64,000 bases of DNA. Origin: Phascolomyces articulosus. Lineage: Eukaryota > Mucoromycota > Mucoromycetes > Mucorales > Lichtheimiaceae. Below, one piece after another: positions 1 to 13,524 of this stretch. The translations under genes were made by a program, and so were the position numbers. The DNA lies in assembly GCA_025677815.1 (NCBI GenBank), contig JAIXMP010000022.1:62001-126000 (forward strand). Direction: 5' to 3'. The notes beneath the pieces were generated by a model. The model made no database searches. It was not told where the DNA came from and saw only the letters and a list, made by a program, of their open reading frames with translations. Numbering within the stretch: position 1 is the stretch's first letter; the number at the start of each line of letters is the position of its first letter.

Positions 1-678
1 GTCATCCTCACTACTGATATTATTACTACTAATACTATTACTGCTATCATTGCTACCACTATCGTGATTAATATAGAGCGAAGATGGAGAAGTTGAAGTA
101 GCGAATGAATTATGTGTTATAGAGCGAGCTAAAGGGGATGATGATGGTGAATTCGTAAGTGTGGAAACTGCTTGCGAAACAGAGCGTCTCTGTATCTGTT
201 GATATGATGATTGCTGTCGATGGAAATGATTAGAAATAGATATGGGAGTAGATGATGTGGTGGATATTACTGGTGTTGTACGTGATCGTGAAAACGGTTG
301 CTTTATTGGGGGTTTATAAACCTCAAACGAGGGTTTGCTCCGCGGAGTAGCAGTAGTACCCGTTGTTACTGTAGGCCGTACCTTTCGCACTGATTGCTGA
401 CGATGGGCATTTGATGCTGCGATAGGTCTTTGTGATTGTGAACGCTTAGGAGGGGGATGATATATATTAAGTTGAGGTTTTCTAGTGGAATAATTAGATT
501 CTTCTACATTGATTTTTGCAGAATTAGTAACTCTGGGTTTATTATTGGGTATGGTAGTACTGGCAGTAGTAGATGGAAGATGAGTTTGTTGCGTGGATCG
601 TTTCACAGAAAGAGAATGAGTAGGGCGAATAATGTTAACTGCTTTGGGATGGGCATTACTATTTGCCTCTTTCACCAT
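1..678 (-). CDS. Partial disordered Ser/Thr/Gln-rich protein, 3' end beyond window
   Basis: A minus-strand frame starts at ATG 678-676 and stays open for 226 codons to base 1, so the window holds only the N-terminal part. The product begins MVKEANSNAHPKAVN and is basic, rich in Ser, Thr, Gln, Asn and Pro, with a polar run of Asp/Ser/Asn near the window edge. I see no folded domain, signal peptide or membrane segment and do not recognise the family. The frame is also open for several codons upstream of this ATG, so an earlier start or a further 5' exon is possible. It diverges from UTP18 across a 358-bp gap. Absence of stops over 678 bases in AT-rich DNA plus repetitive-composition protein supports real coding. 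Confidence 0.6.
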   Translation of the reverse strand, partial: MVKEANSNAHPKAVNIIRPTHSLSVKRSTQQTHLPSTTASTTIPNNKPRVTNSAKINVEESNYSTRKPQLNIYHPPPKRSQSQRPIAASNAHRQQSVRKVRPTVTTGTTATPRSKPSFEVYKPPIKQPFSRSRTTPVISTTSSTPISISNHFHRQQSSYQQIQRRSVSQAVSTLTNSPSSSPLARSITHNSFATSTSPSSLYINHDSGSNDSSNSISSNNISSEDD

Positions 679-1036
679 TGTTTTTTCAAAAGGGGAATCA
701 AGATGTAAATAAAAATAAAACAATTATAAATTCCTCACACCGTCGAAAGAAATAAAATAAAAATATGGTTTAGAGATACGTATATAGAGGTTATATTCCC
801 GAAAGCTTCCCAATCTGCAAGATATAAACATTACACACTTGTTAGTAAGAGAACCCATTCAACCAACAGGCATGCATTCTTTTTTTGCTTTGCGAGTGAG
901 TGTCACACAATGAAAAACTCAGACATGCCAACAGCATGAATGCAGCCTCTGTGACTTCCTTTCCTTGGGGGTTGTCTAATTTCAAAGTTGGAGAAATTCA
1001 CCGTAGCGAACCTTTTTTTTTTTTGGTTTATACACC
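679..1036. promoter_or_regulatory. Shared divergent promoter region
   Basis: This 358-bp gap lies between two divergent starts (minus-strand ATG at 678 and UTP18 ATG at 1037), so it must hold both 5' leaders. A T-run immediately precedes the UTP18 start. I cannot name specific factor sites. Confidence 0.4.
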
Positions 1037-3132
1037 ATGGATACCACAACAAGCACACGTAAAAAAATAAAAATCTCTAAAGATGATGCTTCAGATATTG
1101 TACCAACAGATAGAAACACCGATGAAAAAGATTTAGAAGAATTTCTTTTCGGCAACGCAGACGATGAGATCTGGGAACACGCTGGACATGAGCTTAGCGA
1201 TCAAGAATCGAATGAAGAGCAGAATCACGAAGAAGAAAAAGCTGAAGAAGAAGAGGTATAAGATATAATTTACTCGTTCAAAAAAATGAGTGGCCTATTT
1301 TTCTTTGAACGAGTTTTTTTTTTTTAGATTTAGTATGAATCTTACTTTTCTCAAAATTTAGGCATTCTTTTTCGATTCAGGACCCGGTTTCGTAATGGAT
1401 AGCGATTCAAAACCTGTAGCTGAAGACGAATCAATGGAAGAACCTACTATGGAAAATGGTAATCAGCTTGAAAGCATTGACGAAATTGATTATGAAGAGG
1501 AAGACGACGAAGGGGAGGATGAAAGTGAACCGGAAGAAGATAAGAATTACGGATATAAGCAAAAACCAGCTTGGGAAGATGAGGATGATGCGCGTTTGAT
1601 GGTGTCATTATTATCAGCAGATCGTTTGAAAAAGCTACGCAAAGAAGAAGATGAGGACATTGTTAATGGATTAGAATATGAAAAAAGATTACGAACACAG
1701 TAAGGGTTGAAGAAGATAAAGAAATCAAATAATTTTATTTTGTTGATTGTTCACATTTATTGGAAAATATTAGACATGCAAAAATATATCCACGACCGGA
1801 TTGGGCTACATTACCATCTGAATTAAAACGAAAACGGGATGATGGCTCGGATAATGAACAATATGAAGATGATGATCAATTGGATGACGAAGAACGACTG
1901 GACCTTTTGAAAAGTACATATGGTATTTTACAGTTACGACGAGAGAACCGAACTTTACCTTCTAATTTTCTTGATATCAAACGATACAAGAACGCAAATC
2001 AAATGTCACCATCCGAGGTAAAAAATACTCTAAAAGTATTTAGGTTCACATAAACTAGATTATTGGATAGAGGATAAAAAAAATAAGGAATAGAGATTAT
2101 ATTACTAATGTTGTTTCTTTATTGTTACTAGTCTTCAATTTCGACTGTCGAATTTCATCCAAATGCTCAAGTCATGATGGCAGCTAGTATGGATAAAACA
2201 GTTAGATTATTTCAAGTGGATGGTAGAGTTAATCCCAAAATCCAGTCCGTTCGCTTCCAAGATTTGCGCCCTACTTGTGCAGCATTCCACCCAAGCGGTG
2301 ATCAGATCATTGTCTCTGGCAAGCGTGAATTTTATTATATTTATGATGTACAATCTGGTTCAATTGATCGTTGTCCACGTATTTGGGGTCGTCAGGAACG
2401 ATCACTGGAAAAATTCTCGATTAGTCCGTGTGGCCGTTATATTGCATTCAAGGGAGATGATGGCCACATCATTCTTGTTAGTGCACTCACAAAACAATGG
2501 ATTGGTGATTTAAAGATGAATCAATCAGTAAGAAGCTTTGATTGGTCCTCAGATGGTAAATATCTTTACAGTATTGGTTCCGATGCCGAAGTTTATCAAT
2601 GGGATGTAGGAGAGCGCGAATGTGTAAAGCGATGGCGTGATGACGGTGGTGTAGATTGTACAGCTATTGGTGTTAGTCCAAATGACAAATATTATGCCAC
2701 AGGGTAAGTGTTAAATAAACTGAGATAAAGTTTAAAATATGGATGTTAGCGGTGAGATTTATATCTGTCTGGTTTTTTTCTTTTCATTGTAGATCAACTT
2801 TAGGTGTTGTTAATTTATACGATCAGCAAGTATTAGAACCAAATAATACAACACCAAAGCCATATAAAACACTTGGAAATCTGACGACGAGTATTGGGCA
2901 GATAAAATTCAACCACGATTCACAACTGATGGCATACAGCAGTAGCGAAGTTAAAAATCAATTGAGAATTGTTCATACAGCAACAGGTACAATTTTTAAC
3001 AATTGGCCAACAGAAAGAACTCCTTTGCACAAGGTATCAGCACTTAACTTTTCACCAAACAGTGATTACTTGGCTATTGGCGATATGCGTGGTCGAGTAT
3101 TACTCTATGGATTAAACCATTACGTACTTTAA
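1037..3132 (+). CDS. UTP18: U3 snoRNP / SSU processome WD40 protein Utp18
   Basis: Five exons join in frame: 1037-1255, 1362-1699, 1774-2017, 2132-2703 and 2793-3132, giving 570 aa, close to the family's usual size. Utp18 is a WD40 subunit of the UTP-B complex, which acts in the nucleolus on early 18S pre-rRNA processing. The N-terminal half is very acidic (long Glu/Asp runs at about residues 60-140), followed by the family-typical stretch KPAWEDEDD and a RLKKLR segment. The C-terminal half, from about residue 268 (STVEFHPNAQVMMAASMDKT), is a beta-propeller of WD-like repeats. Introns have GT..AG ends. It is the first of three SSU-processome genes in the window. Identity rests on motif order and length, not on a database search. 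Confidence 0.9.
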
Positions 3133-5073
3133 AAAAAGCATTCCTCTATTTTTCTACTTCTATAATTTATATATACATTTTGCATCCATCCTCAAATTTT
3201 ATCATTCATAAAAGACTTTTGTAATCTATCAGATCCAAAACATACCAAATATATTTTCCCTTCCGACTGAAAAATTGTTATTTTATGTAAAAATTGAAAG
3301 GGGGAAAACTGAAGTTAAATGAAATGACTTAATATAAACCATGTGTTGTTTGAGGAGTCTTTTTTTAGTATGATAAATAGACCCATCACCTTTACCATTT
3401 TGGTAAACCAATTGTGTTCCTGTGAATAGTCCAACGGCAATATCTTATGGTGCAACCGTTTATATTTCGAAAGGTGCATCTTGTTCATCCTGTCGAATCA
3501 AGAAATGGTTCAAATGAACCTGATACCTAGCGAATGATTTGGGAGGAAAGGAATTATGTATATTATAAACGATTATACTTCAAATATGTTTAGAGCCGGG
3601 AATAGCACTCAAAACTGATCACTATTATCAACTATCAGTAACGTAATACTGCGTGACAATGGGACAGTTACCAAACCACCAGTTATTTTAAGATATATAG
3701 TGATTGCCAAGTAATCTTGCAGTGAATGCACATGTCATTGTAGGTAATTGAAAAGTAGAATATGTAATGACCCTAGTAGCAATTATGGATATATTGTACC
3801 CTTAAGCAGAACAGCGCACTATTGATAAACATTTATACAACATTCTAACGTAATTAACGTATTAATGGAAGTTTAAAATAGAGTTATTGAGAAATACCAT
3901 TTACGTCGCATTTATCAAACAATAAACAGGCGAATAATCTGGGTCAATTCATAATATAAGCGGGCTCCATGCCTTAAACCATATCCGATAAATAAAGTGT
4001 ATTGTACCTATTATTACATTTTTTGAGAAAAGTAAAATCAATGTCATGAGTTTCTTCAAATGGATTAGTTGCATATATATTCATATAATATATATGATTA
4101 TTAAGAAATGTGATTTGAATGCTTAAAAAATGTATCTCCAGTTGACGTAGCAACATGTAACTAGGTAATAAAGTGATATTTGGAAATACACCAATGAATG
4201 AATGTTTTTCTGTTAGTAAAAAAAGTGCTCCACTCACCCCTATTCACCTAGGATAGCAAATGTCATTTAATACTTGTATTCCTTGTACTAACTTTCCTAT
4301 ATCAAATTATTGTGAATAATGTACAAGGAGCGTTTGTAAGTGAAGATCAACAAAGCACGTCATCATAATACCGGGAATAAAAAAGAATGCAGCTTCCAAT
4401 CCTAGCATTTATGTTGCTTGATCAATATGTCTTCCTTAATAAATTTAGATTATACATTATATATTGTCAGATCCACCAACTATATATCAGCTTGTAATTT
4501 GGTTGATATCTATAATTAGGGAAACGTCCTATTATGCAACAAGGCGTTCCATAATGAATCAAACATTTAAAAGGGAAATAAATACTTGACGCTTCATATG
4601 ATTATATTTTTGGTGGCGCATGATACTATGATAAATTCTTCATCTTTTTCGTTTTCGCTTGTCGATAGATGACGGATAGTTTTACAATTGGTTCATAGAT
4701 CTCTTTTCGACGGCATAATTTAGTAAATATATCGATAATAAATACAATGTACTATATTTCATTTCTAATGCTAAAAGATATGAGAATCAAAAGAGTTGGT
4801 AAAAGGTGTGCAAACATCTAGATTAAAAAATAATTTGTTTTATAATAGTCCCCTTTCCTTTATCTCTCCTGAAAAAAAAAAATCCTGCTGAAATGACAAT
4901 AAAACAACTTTAATATGAAAATGCGGATTCTTTTATTTTTATATTACTACTTTAAATTGTTGAGATTATGAGTTGCATGTGTACGTATTGGCTATTGGGT
5001 GTGCAAAAAAAAAGGGCGGAGCAGGGTGGGTCGTTTACGGTATATGTACATGTTGTATATTAAATCACAAATG
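3133..5073. other. Intergenic, no gene recognised
   Basis: This 1.9-kb stretch lies between the 3' ends of UTP18 and PAM18, which converge on it. It is AT-rich with only short open frames; the longest is 87 codons at 3974-4237 on the minus strand and has no recognisable motif. I see no tRNA or transposon ends. Confidence 0.5.
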
Positions 5074-5587
5074 CTATTTCTTTGCCTTGCCTTCTAAAAA
5101 GTCTTTTGCTTCGTTAATCTTAGTTGCAAGATAAGGGGATCCTCCACGATCAGGATGGTTTAATAACATAATTTTCCGATGTGCTTCTTTGACTTTGGCT
5201 TTAGTCGCCTGCGACTCTCTATATATTATCACAAAAGAATTCAGTTTACATAAATTCTCTATTTTAGATTTGTTCATTGAATATATTATTATCATTACCT
5301 TAAACCAAGAATTAATGCGGCTTCACGCTTATTCATTTTTGCATCAAAACCTCCCTTATGGAATTTAGATAAACGAGGTGCTTTGGCAGTCTTCGGTAAT
5401 TTTTGATATTCTTGGAATGCGCGGATGCCTAAACGGCCAGCAGTAGCTGCACCTGCAACAGCAAAACCGATAATGATTGGTGTCGACTATTTTATATTAT
5501 TATTTAAACAATGTAAGTTTCATGGAATTTAAATAAAGAATCTCCTTTTCCATTTTTAATTTAATAATAAAGCTCCCTGCTTACCAT
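5074..5587 (-). CDS. PAM18: Mitochondrial import motor J-protein Pam18/Tim14
   Basis: Three exons join on the minus strand: 5587-5585, 5486-5299 and 5218-5074, giving 111 aa. Pam18 (DNAJC19 in animals) is the J-protein that stimulates mitochondrial Hsp70 at the TIM23 channel in the inner membrane. The N-terminus [20 protein letters not shown] forms the single membrane segment, then KLPK and [20 protein letters not shown] lead into the J-domain. The catalytic HPD motif is at residues 85-87 (LLNHPDRGG). The first exon carries only the ATG; the donor GTAAGC follows directly. The short length matches the animal and basal-fungal form rather than the longer yeast Pam18. ATP2 lies divergently upstream, so two mitochondrial genes share one intergenic region. 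Confidence 0.92.
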
Positions 5588-6425
5588 GTTATTATATTTG
5601 AAATATAACCCAACTTCTTTTTGCTGACAGCTAAGACTTGTGAAGTGTACGTCCTGGGCAAGCTCAGCAAATTCCAGGTATTACCCCACTAAGCCACCAA
5701 AATGTTATATCTTAAAGAAGGTTACTTCGCATAGAACCAATCCGAATGCAGGTACGTTTTAAAAAAATTGGATAATGGCCTTGATTATTAAATTGACGCA
5801 AATAGTTTATTCCAAAGTAAATGTATCACTAGATACAAAAGGAGCATTTATTTAAGCTGTCAATACCTTCTAAGAATAAGATGTTGCAGCTATCCACCTT
5901 CAAACTACAAATTACTGCTACATAACCCAATCCAATATTTTGTCACACAACACAAAAATTTCAATGTGGCGTTTTGAGGTTGGATTCAACATCAACGACG
6001 CCACAAAACGATAGCCATAAAGTTATTATTGAATAAATATTAGTTCCTACGATAACACACCTCAAGGATTTTCAAAGCAATAGTTATATCTTAAACAATC
6101 ATTTCGTAATCCAAATTCAAATTACTATATCTATTGTGCCTTAATATGCACCAGCCTTAAAAAGATAATTGGTATGCAATAAATTATATGATCAGCATTT
6201 ATATACAGTGCTTTACTGTTCGCTTTAATATTCAACCGATAATCAAAATCTTGAGCTGAGCTGTAAGAGTGACGTCGTCGGTAGGCAACAGCTCGACCCT
6301 GGCAACGAAAAACTTTTGGGCTGGGTTAGGCGCAGAAAAAAAAATTATAGTGTACCCCAGTTCAAATTGACCCAACCCCCCCTTCCTATCTTTTTTTTTT
6401 CTCTCCTTTGAGAAACAATTTAACA
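5588..6425. promoter_or_regulatory. Divergent PAM18/ATP2 promoter region
   Basis: This 838-bp gap separates divergent PAM18 and ATP2 starts. Just upstream of ATP2 there is a pyrimidine-rich leader with long C and T runs (about 6370-6410), typical of highly expressed fungal genes. A minus-strand tRNA-like stretch near 5640-5705 has a box A match but no box B and is discussed in the findings. Confidence 0.4.
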
Positions 6426-8375
<1,950 letters not shown>

Positions 8376-8984
8376 ACATTTTGTTTATCAACCCTAAAAA
8401 AACACTGAAAACCCTTTTTAAAAAGAAATCCTAAACCCAAACCATATTTTTCGTTGCATTACAAAAAAAACAACCTCTCACAACGTCACAAAAATAACAT
8501 GTAATTATGGGGCTTTTAGAACTGTGAATACAAATTCAAACAAAAACAACAAAAATTTGATTTAATATGTTCCAGATATATCAATTGTATTTATAAAATG
8601 TGATGCGATGTGTGTACTTATGTGTATGAGGCTGAGGATATAAAGGGTTTATTTAAGGTACCATATTTAATTCTTACTATTAACATATATCCTGTAGTTA
8701 CATATTAGAAAATAAAATTGTGGGAATATTAAGGTAATAATGATTAAAAAGAAGAGAAGAAAGAGCAAAAAAAAATGTGCAGCATCAATATACAAAAAAG
8801 GTCCTGTGTTTATCTTGATGTGTTACAAATTCCCTCATTTTAGTGCATATCCCTTTTTTTACTTTTTGAATGGTTGTTTTTTATTCTGGACTCGGCTTTC
8901 CTTTTGCTCATAGCTTTTTCAACCTTTTTCTTTCGTTTTCTTTCTTTCTTGCTCTGCTTTTTTTTTATTCACTCTTCAGCAATC
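8376..8984. other. ATP2 3' region and promoter of the next gene
   Basis: The first part should be the ATP2 3' UTR, with an AATAAA-like run near 8710. The last 120 bases before 8985 are extremely pyrimidine-rich and look like the leader of the next gene. No gene is seen here. Confidence 0.4.
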
Positions 8985-10390
8985 ATGCTGAAACTGTTTG
9001 GTCCTAAAAAAAAGAAAAAATCTACTAATACAATAGATATCATGTCCCAAAATAATATTGATGATATTTCACCAACTATCCCTGTGGCTGCTCCGATTAT
9101 GGTTGAACAGCCATCACCCATATTATTCATGCCAAAACCTCGATATGGGGCACCGCCAACTAAAGATATTTTACAAAACCATGAAAACGATAAAACAGAA
9201 CTTGAAGTACCTGAAGAAACAACAGAAGATGTCTCACCTATTATGTTGCCACATCGCGTTCGCTTCACGTCTTCATCAACAACTCATGGGACCTCTCCTT
9301 TAAATAATAATAAACCACCTGGTAATTATTTTTTGATCTTTATATAATAAAATTTTACTTACCTTATTGCTTTTTTATATCTCTAATTAAACATGATTCA
9401 TTTTGAAAATTTTATTATGAAGCGAGTCCAACTGCAACAAAACGCTCTTCGATCGCAGCAAGTAGTGAAGATTCCCATCGGGTATATGAATCAGCACTCG
9501 AGTCACCAGCATTATCTTCGCCTCTTTTGGTTGCACAACAACAACAACAACAACAACAATCCAATAACAGCAGCTGTACATCTTTGGAAGATGTTGAAGC
9601 ATTACAACGACAAGTTCAGCTTATTCAACAAGCTTGCGAACAAGAACGACAAGAATGGATGAAACGGGAACATGCACATCGATTACGAGAGAAACAAATG
9701 TTAGAAAAAATAACAGAGACCCAGGATCAGCTACGCCAAGCACTGGCCCAGGTACAACAAGCTCGACAGCAGCAACAGGTTCAACATCAACAGGACCCTC
9801 TGTCGCTCCCTCCTCCTCCTCCTCCTCCACAGCAATTGTATCAGAAGCATTATCGTATTCATCCTCCTCGTGATGATAGTGGGTATATGGAATACGAAGA
9901 TGAAGAGCCAGAAGATATAGTAGATGTATCATCTCTCTACCGTTATCAACAACACCATGCAGCTTTGCCACGCGTACGATCCATGGAGCGACCGGCAAGT
10001 CGGCAACACAGAAACAAAAGATGGTTGCACCGGAGAAGTGTTTCAGTTGAAAAACCAAGAGCAGCATCCGAGGAATATAGGAGACCACACAGTAGGAGTC
10101 GAAGCCGTGCTTCTTCATATTACGATGATGATGATGATGATGATGATGAACGAGATGTTTATTTTATTGAAGATGATGATCCAGAATCAGAATTAGAAAA
10201 TGGTATGAGTGACGGTTGGGATGATTATTATCAACAAAATACCAGAGTGCCACCACAACCCCGACCAAGGATAAGTGAATCAACACCAACAGTACAGTAT
10301 TTACGCCCACGACGATCTTATAGACGCCCACGTATGCAATATCACCATCCTTCTTATTACCACCACTATTACCCTTATGATATGTTGTAG
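8985..10390 (+). CDS. Unknown coiled-coil polyQ/acidic low-complexity protein
   Basis: Two exons (8985-9321 and 9423-10390) join in frame to give 434 aa. I chose ATG 8985 over an in-frame ATG at 8874 because the extra residues would be a translated pyrimidine-rich leader. The protein starts MLKLFGPKKKKK, a basic patch. A polyGln run follows the splice junction, then a Gln/Arg/Glu-rich probable coiled coil (LEDVEALQRQVQLIQQ). After that come a polyPro run, an Arg/Ser segment (RSVSVEKPRAASEEYRR, then SRSRSR), a run of Asp, and a Tyr/Arg/Pro-rich tail ending PYDML. No enzyme domain is visible. The composition suggests a scaffold or RNA-associated role, but that is inference only. Trinucleotide runs (CAA and GAT) underlie the homopolymers. 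Confidence 0.7.
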
Positions 10391-12253
10391 TTATTTACAG
10401 CACTAAATAATAAATAGTATATAATTTTTTTTACTTGAAACTGAACCATAGACTTCCTCTTATCCTTTTCATATATGATTAGAATATAAAAAGTTTTGAT
10501 TTATAAAGCAATAGATGCTTGTTGCTCAAGCTATCATATTGGTTTGCATGTGAATAGATCTAATTTTACCTATCACTTTAATCACTGTTACAATGAAGTA
10601 TCTATGTTTACCACAAAGCATATTATACATAATAATGGTGCTATATATTACAAACACGTAATATTATATATGTATATAAATATTTACAGCCCTTTCTTTT
10701 TTTAATACACCCATCATATATATAGCAGCAAAAAAAAAAAAAAAAGCAAGTTGGTGGAGACGTAAAGGACTAATGTACTCATAGGTGAATGATTTTTTGC
10801 GTATTATATACGAACAGCTGAATTAAGTTTTCCTCGTAACAGTGTGTTCAAAATATTTTGAAGCAAGCGATTCCATATCAACCTGAAAAAACAGATTAAT
10901 GTGAAAAATACGCATACATTATTATTGGACATAATTCCTTATACCCAGCTACCTTGTACTTAAAAAATTGCCGAGCTTGACGCACACCACCATCCCGGCA
11001 GCAATTTACAGCAATACTACGATGGTTCTCCTGGGCAGGCATTTATCAAATGGATCACTCCTCCTCCTCCTTCTGAAGCTGAGTAGGTATACTATTTATA
11101 CTTCCTTTATAACTACTTTCCTTCTTTTTTATTATATTATATTATATTATATTTCTTTTTTCTTTACTATTTCCTTTTCCCCCTAGTTTACTCTCATCAC
11201 TTAGTTAGATACAGTTACTACCTTATGCCACTTGCTTTCTATAAACAGACTCTAAATAACCCATTCATCTTTCGTATGAAATATCCTTTTAACTTTTCTC
11301 TATTAACTTTTTCCCTGCTTACGAGCGCAGGGTTTTCATATACTTATATCTTCCCCTATCTGTCTCGAACAAAAATGTCCGCCAAGGACGAAGTGTTCAT
11401 CTGAGACGTAAAATAAAAACCAAAAATTTTAAACGTACTTAAAAGTACATAATATTACAGACAATACTATACAAGGAAATATCCAACCAGAAGTATGTGA
11501 TTTTGCAAATGAAAATATGACAGTACGTGACTATTGATAAGATTACTTGGTTTCAACGTCGATGTTTGCTCAAGAAAAGAAATTTATTCAACATAAGAAT
11601 CAAGCAATGATAACAACTAGCCAAGAATTCCCTACATAAAGGCGGCAAGTGATACATCTAGTAGTTCCTGTAATAATGACAAATATTCTTTTATGCAAGA
11701 TGGATTACCAAATATTACATGCCTCTTATACTGAATGGCTATTTATTGATATATTGATCCCTTTTAATATACTGACTACTGCCTTCGTAACAGTAAAATG
11801 GTCGAGTCAAATAAAAACAAAGCATAAAAATTGCACCAGCACATAAAAGTATATGATTTTCCTTTTATATCCCACTGGTATTTTGTGCCATTTTCAAATT
11901 CTTCTTTATCTTGATATTCATTTTTTTTTAATAATCTACTTAATATACACAGATGACTATGGTTTTTAATAAAAAATCAAGGAAGGAAAACGCCAAAGTC
12001 TTTGATAACAGATGGTAAAAGAAGGTATGAATCGAAGGATTTCTTTTAAGAGATGTCAGATCCATCCAATGACAGGCCACAAAGTTATGGTTGTGTCATA
12101 GCCTGTCAAAAAAAAATCTTCAGCCACTGGAGATGGGTAACACTCTAATGCCCGCTGAATTTATTCTATATTCTATTTTTTTTATACTCTCTCCTTACAC
12201 ACACATAAAACTCCCATTCTTTTTTCTTCCCAATAACAATAACAACTTATAGA
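10391..12253. other. Intergenic with an orphan exon-like stretch
   Basis: This 1.9-kb gap precedes THR1. It holds an open plus-strand stretch (10964-11087) that looks codon-like but has no start or partner exons, and a lone nine-codon frame with a good start context at 11374. The last 100 bases are the pyrimidine-rich THR1 leader. A GCN4-like core (GAGTCA) occurs near 11803. No complete gene is supported. Confidence 0.4.
11131..11153. repeat. ATTAT pentanucleotide microsatellite
   Basis: About four and a half copies of ATTAT run in tandem in non-coding DNA upstream of THR1. Confidence 0.8.
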
Positions 12254-13524
12254 ATGCCGGCCGCCAATGCACCACGCAAGTTTCGCATTCGTGCGCCGTG
12301 TTCGTCTGCCAATATTGGACCAGGTTTTGACGTGTTAGGCATGTCATTATCACTCTACTTGACTCTTGACGTAAGCGTGTACCAGGAAGATGCCACACAG
12401 GCTTTTGAGATGACCTATTCGGGCGAAGGGGCTACGGAAGTTCCACTTTTACCAGAGCAAAACTTGATTACCAAGATCGCTCTTTACGTTCTTTCGGCGA
12501 ATGGGATCTCGCAATTGCCTCAACCGCTTAAAATTCACGTTCACAATCCCATTCCTTTGGGCAGAGGTCTTGGTTCCTCTGGTGCTGCCGTTGTTGCTGG
12601 TGTGTTACTTGGTGATGCACTTGGTAACTTGAAGAATTCATATGATCGTCTTTTGGATTATTGTTTAATGATCGAACGTCATCCGGATAATGTTGCCGCT
12701 ACTTTATTGGGTGGATTTGTCGCTTCTTATTTGCGAGAACTTGATCCAGAAGCCACAAAGGGTGTCCCTGAATCAGAAACGTTTTTAGATGATGTGGTAT
12801 CCAAGACATACCCACAACCTCCCGTTGGTATTGGTCACTATTTGCGTTTGAATTGGTCCAAGGAGATCAAGGCTGTTGCTATTGTTCCTAATTTTGAAGT
12901 GGCTACAGCAAAGGCTCGTGCTGTCTTACCAACCACTTATTCACGACAGGATGTTGTAAGTGATGATGTAATTTGGGAACAGTGAAAATATTTATGTATG
13001 TGCACAATGTGATTTCATGCTAAAATGTTTGTTTTTTATAGATTTATAATTTCCAACGTTTAGCCGTGTTGACTACTGCTTTGGGTAAATCCCCACCAGA
13101 TGCCGATCTTATTTATAATGCTGTTCAGGATCGTATTCATCAACCTTACCGCAAGACTCTGGTAATTCAGCTATTTCTTTTTTTTAATGCTTGATAGTAG
13201 ATAAAGATGATGATCTTGGAGAGATGGGATAAAGGGGGGGAGATATTAATAGATGGCAAAAAGATCAAAAGTTTATGTGTTGTGCTCCCAAAATCATAGA
13301 TCCCGGGTCTTCCCGAAATTCTGTCAAGCATCACACCTGCCAAGTTTGATGGTCTTTTGGGCATTTTCTTGTCTGGTGCTGGCCCTACTATTCTTGCTTT
13401 GGCTACAGGAAACTTTGATGCTATCGCTGGAGCTGCTCAAAAGGTGTTCAAGGAACATGGTATAGAGAGTTGGTACAAGGTCCTTGAAGTAACCGATGGT
13501 GGTTCAACAGTTGAGGAACTTTAA
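12254..13524 (+). CDS. THR1: Homoserine kinase
   Basis: Three exons (12254-12955, 13042-13161, 13300-13524) join at phase 0 to give 348 aa, close to yeast Thr1 (357 aa). The enzyme phosphorylates L-homoserine with ATP, the committed step towards threonine, in the cytosol. It belongs to the GHMP kinase family. The N-terminal motif PCSSANIGPGFDVLG and the ATP-binding loop PIPLGRGLGSSGAA (residues 99-112) are intact, as is the C-terminal GHMP segment FLSGAGPTILAL. The second intron is the longest (138 bp), and all splice sites are GT..AG. Nothing is broken. Neighbours are unrelated. Confidence 0.97.

Noticed and set aside
3974..4237. An 87-codon minus-strand frame in the UTP18-PAM18 gap
   Set aside because: No motif or conserved composition, and frames of this size are expected by chance in AT-rich DNA.
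8874..8984. An upstream in-frame start for the polyQ/acidic protein
   Set aside because: The added residues are almost all Phe/Leu/Ser from a pyrimidine-rich leader, which is more likely untranslated.
9621..10118. A 165-codon minus-strand frame inside the polyQ/acidic gene
   Set aside because: It is a shadow of trinucleotide repeats in the plus-strand gene; the plus frame spans the whole exon and splices cleanly.
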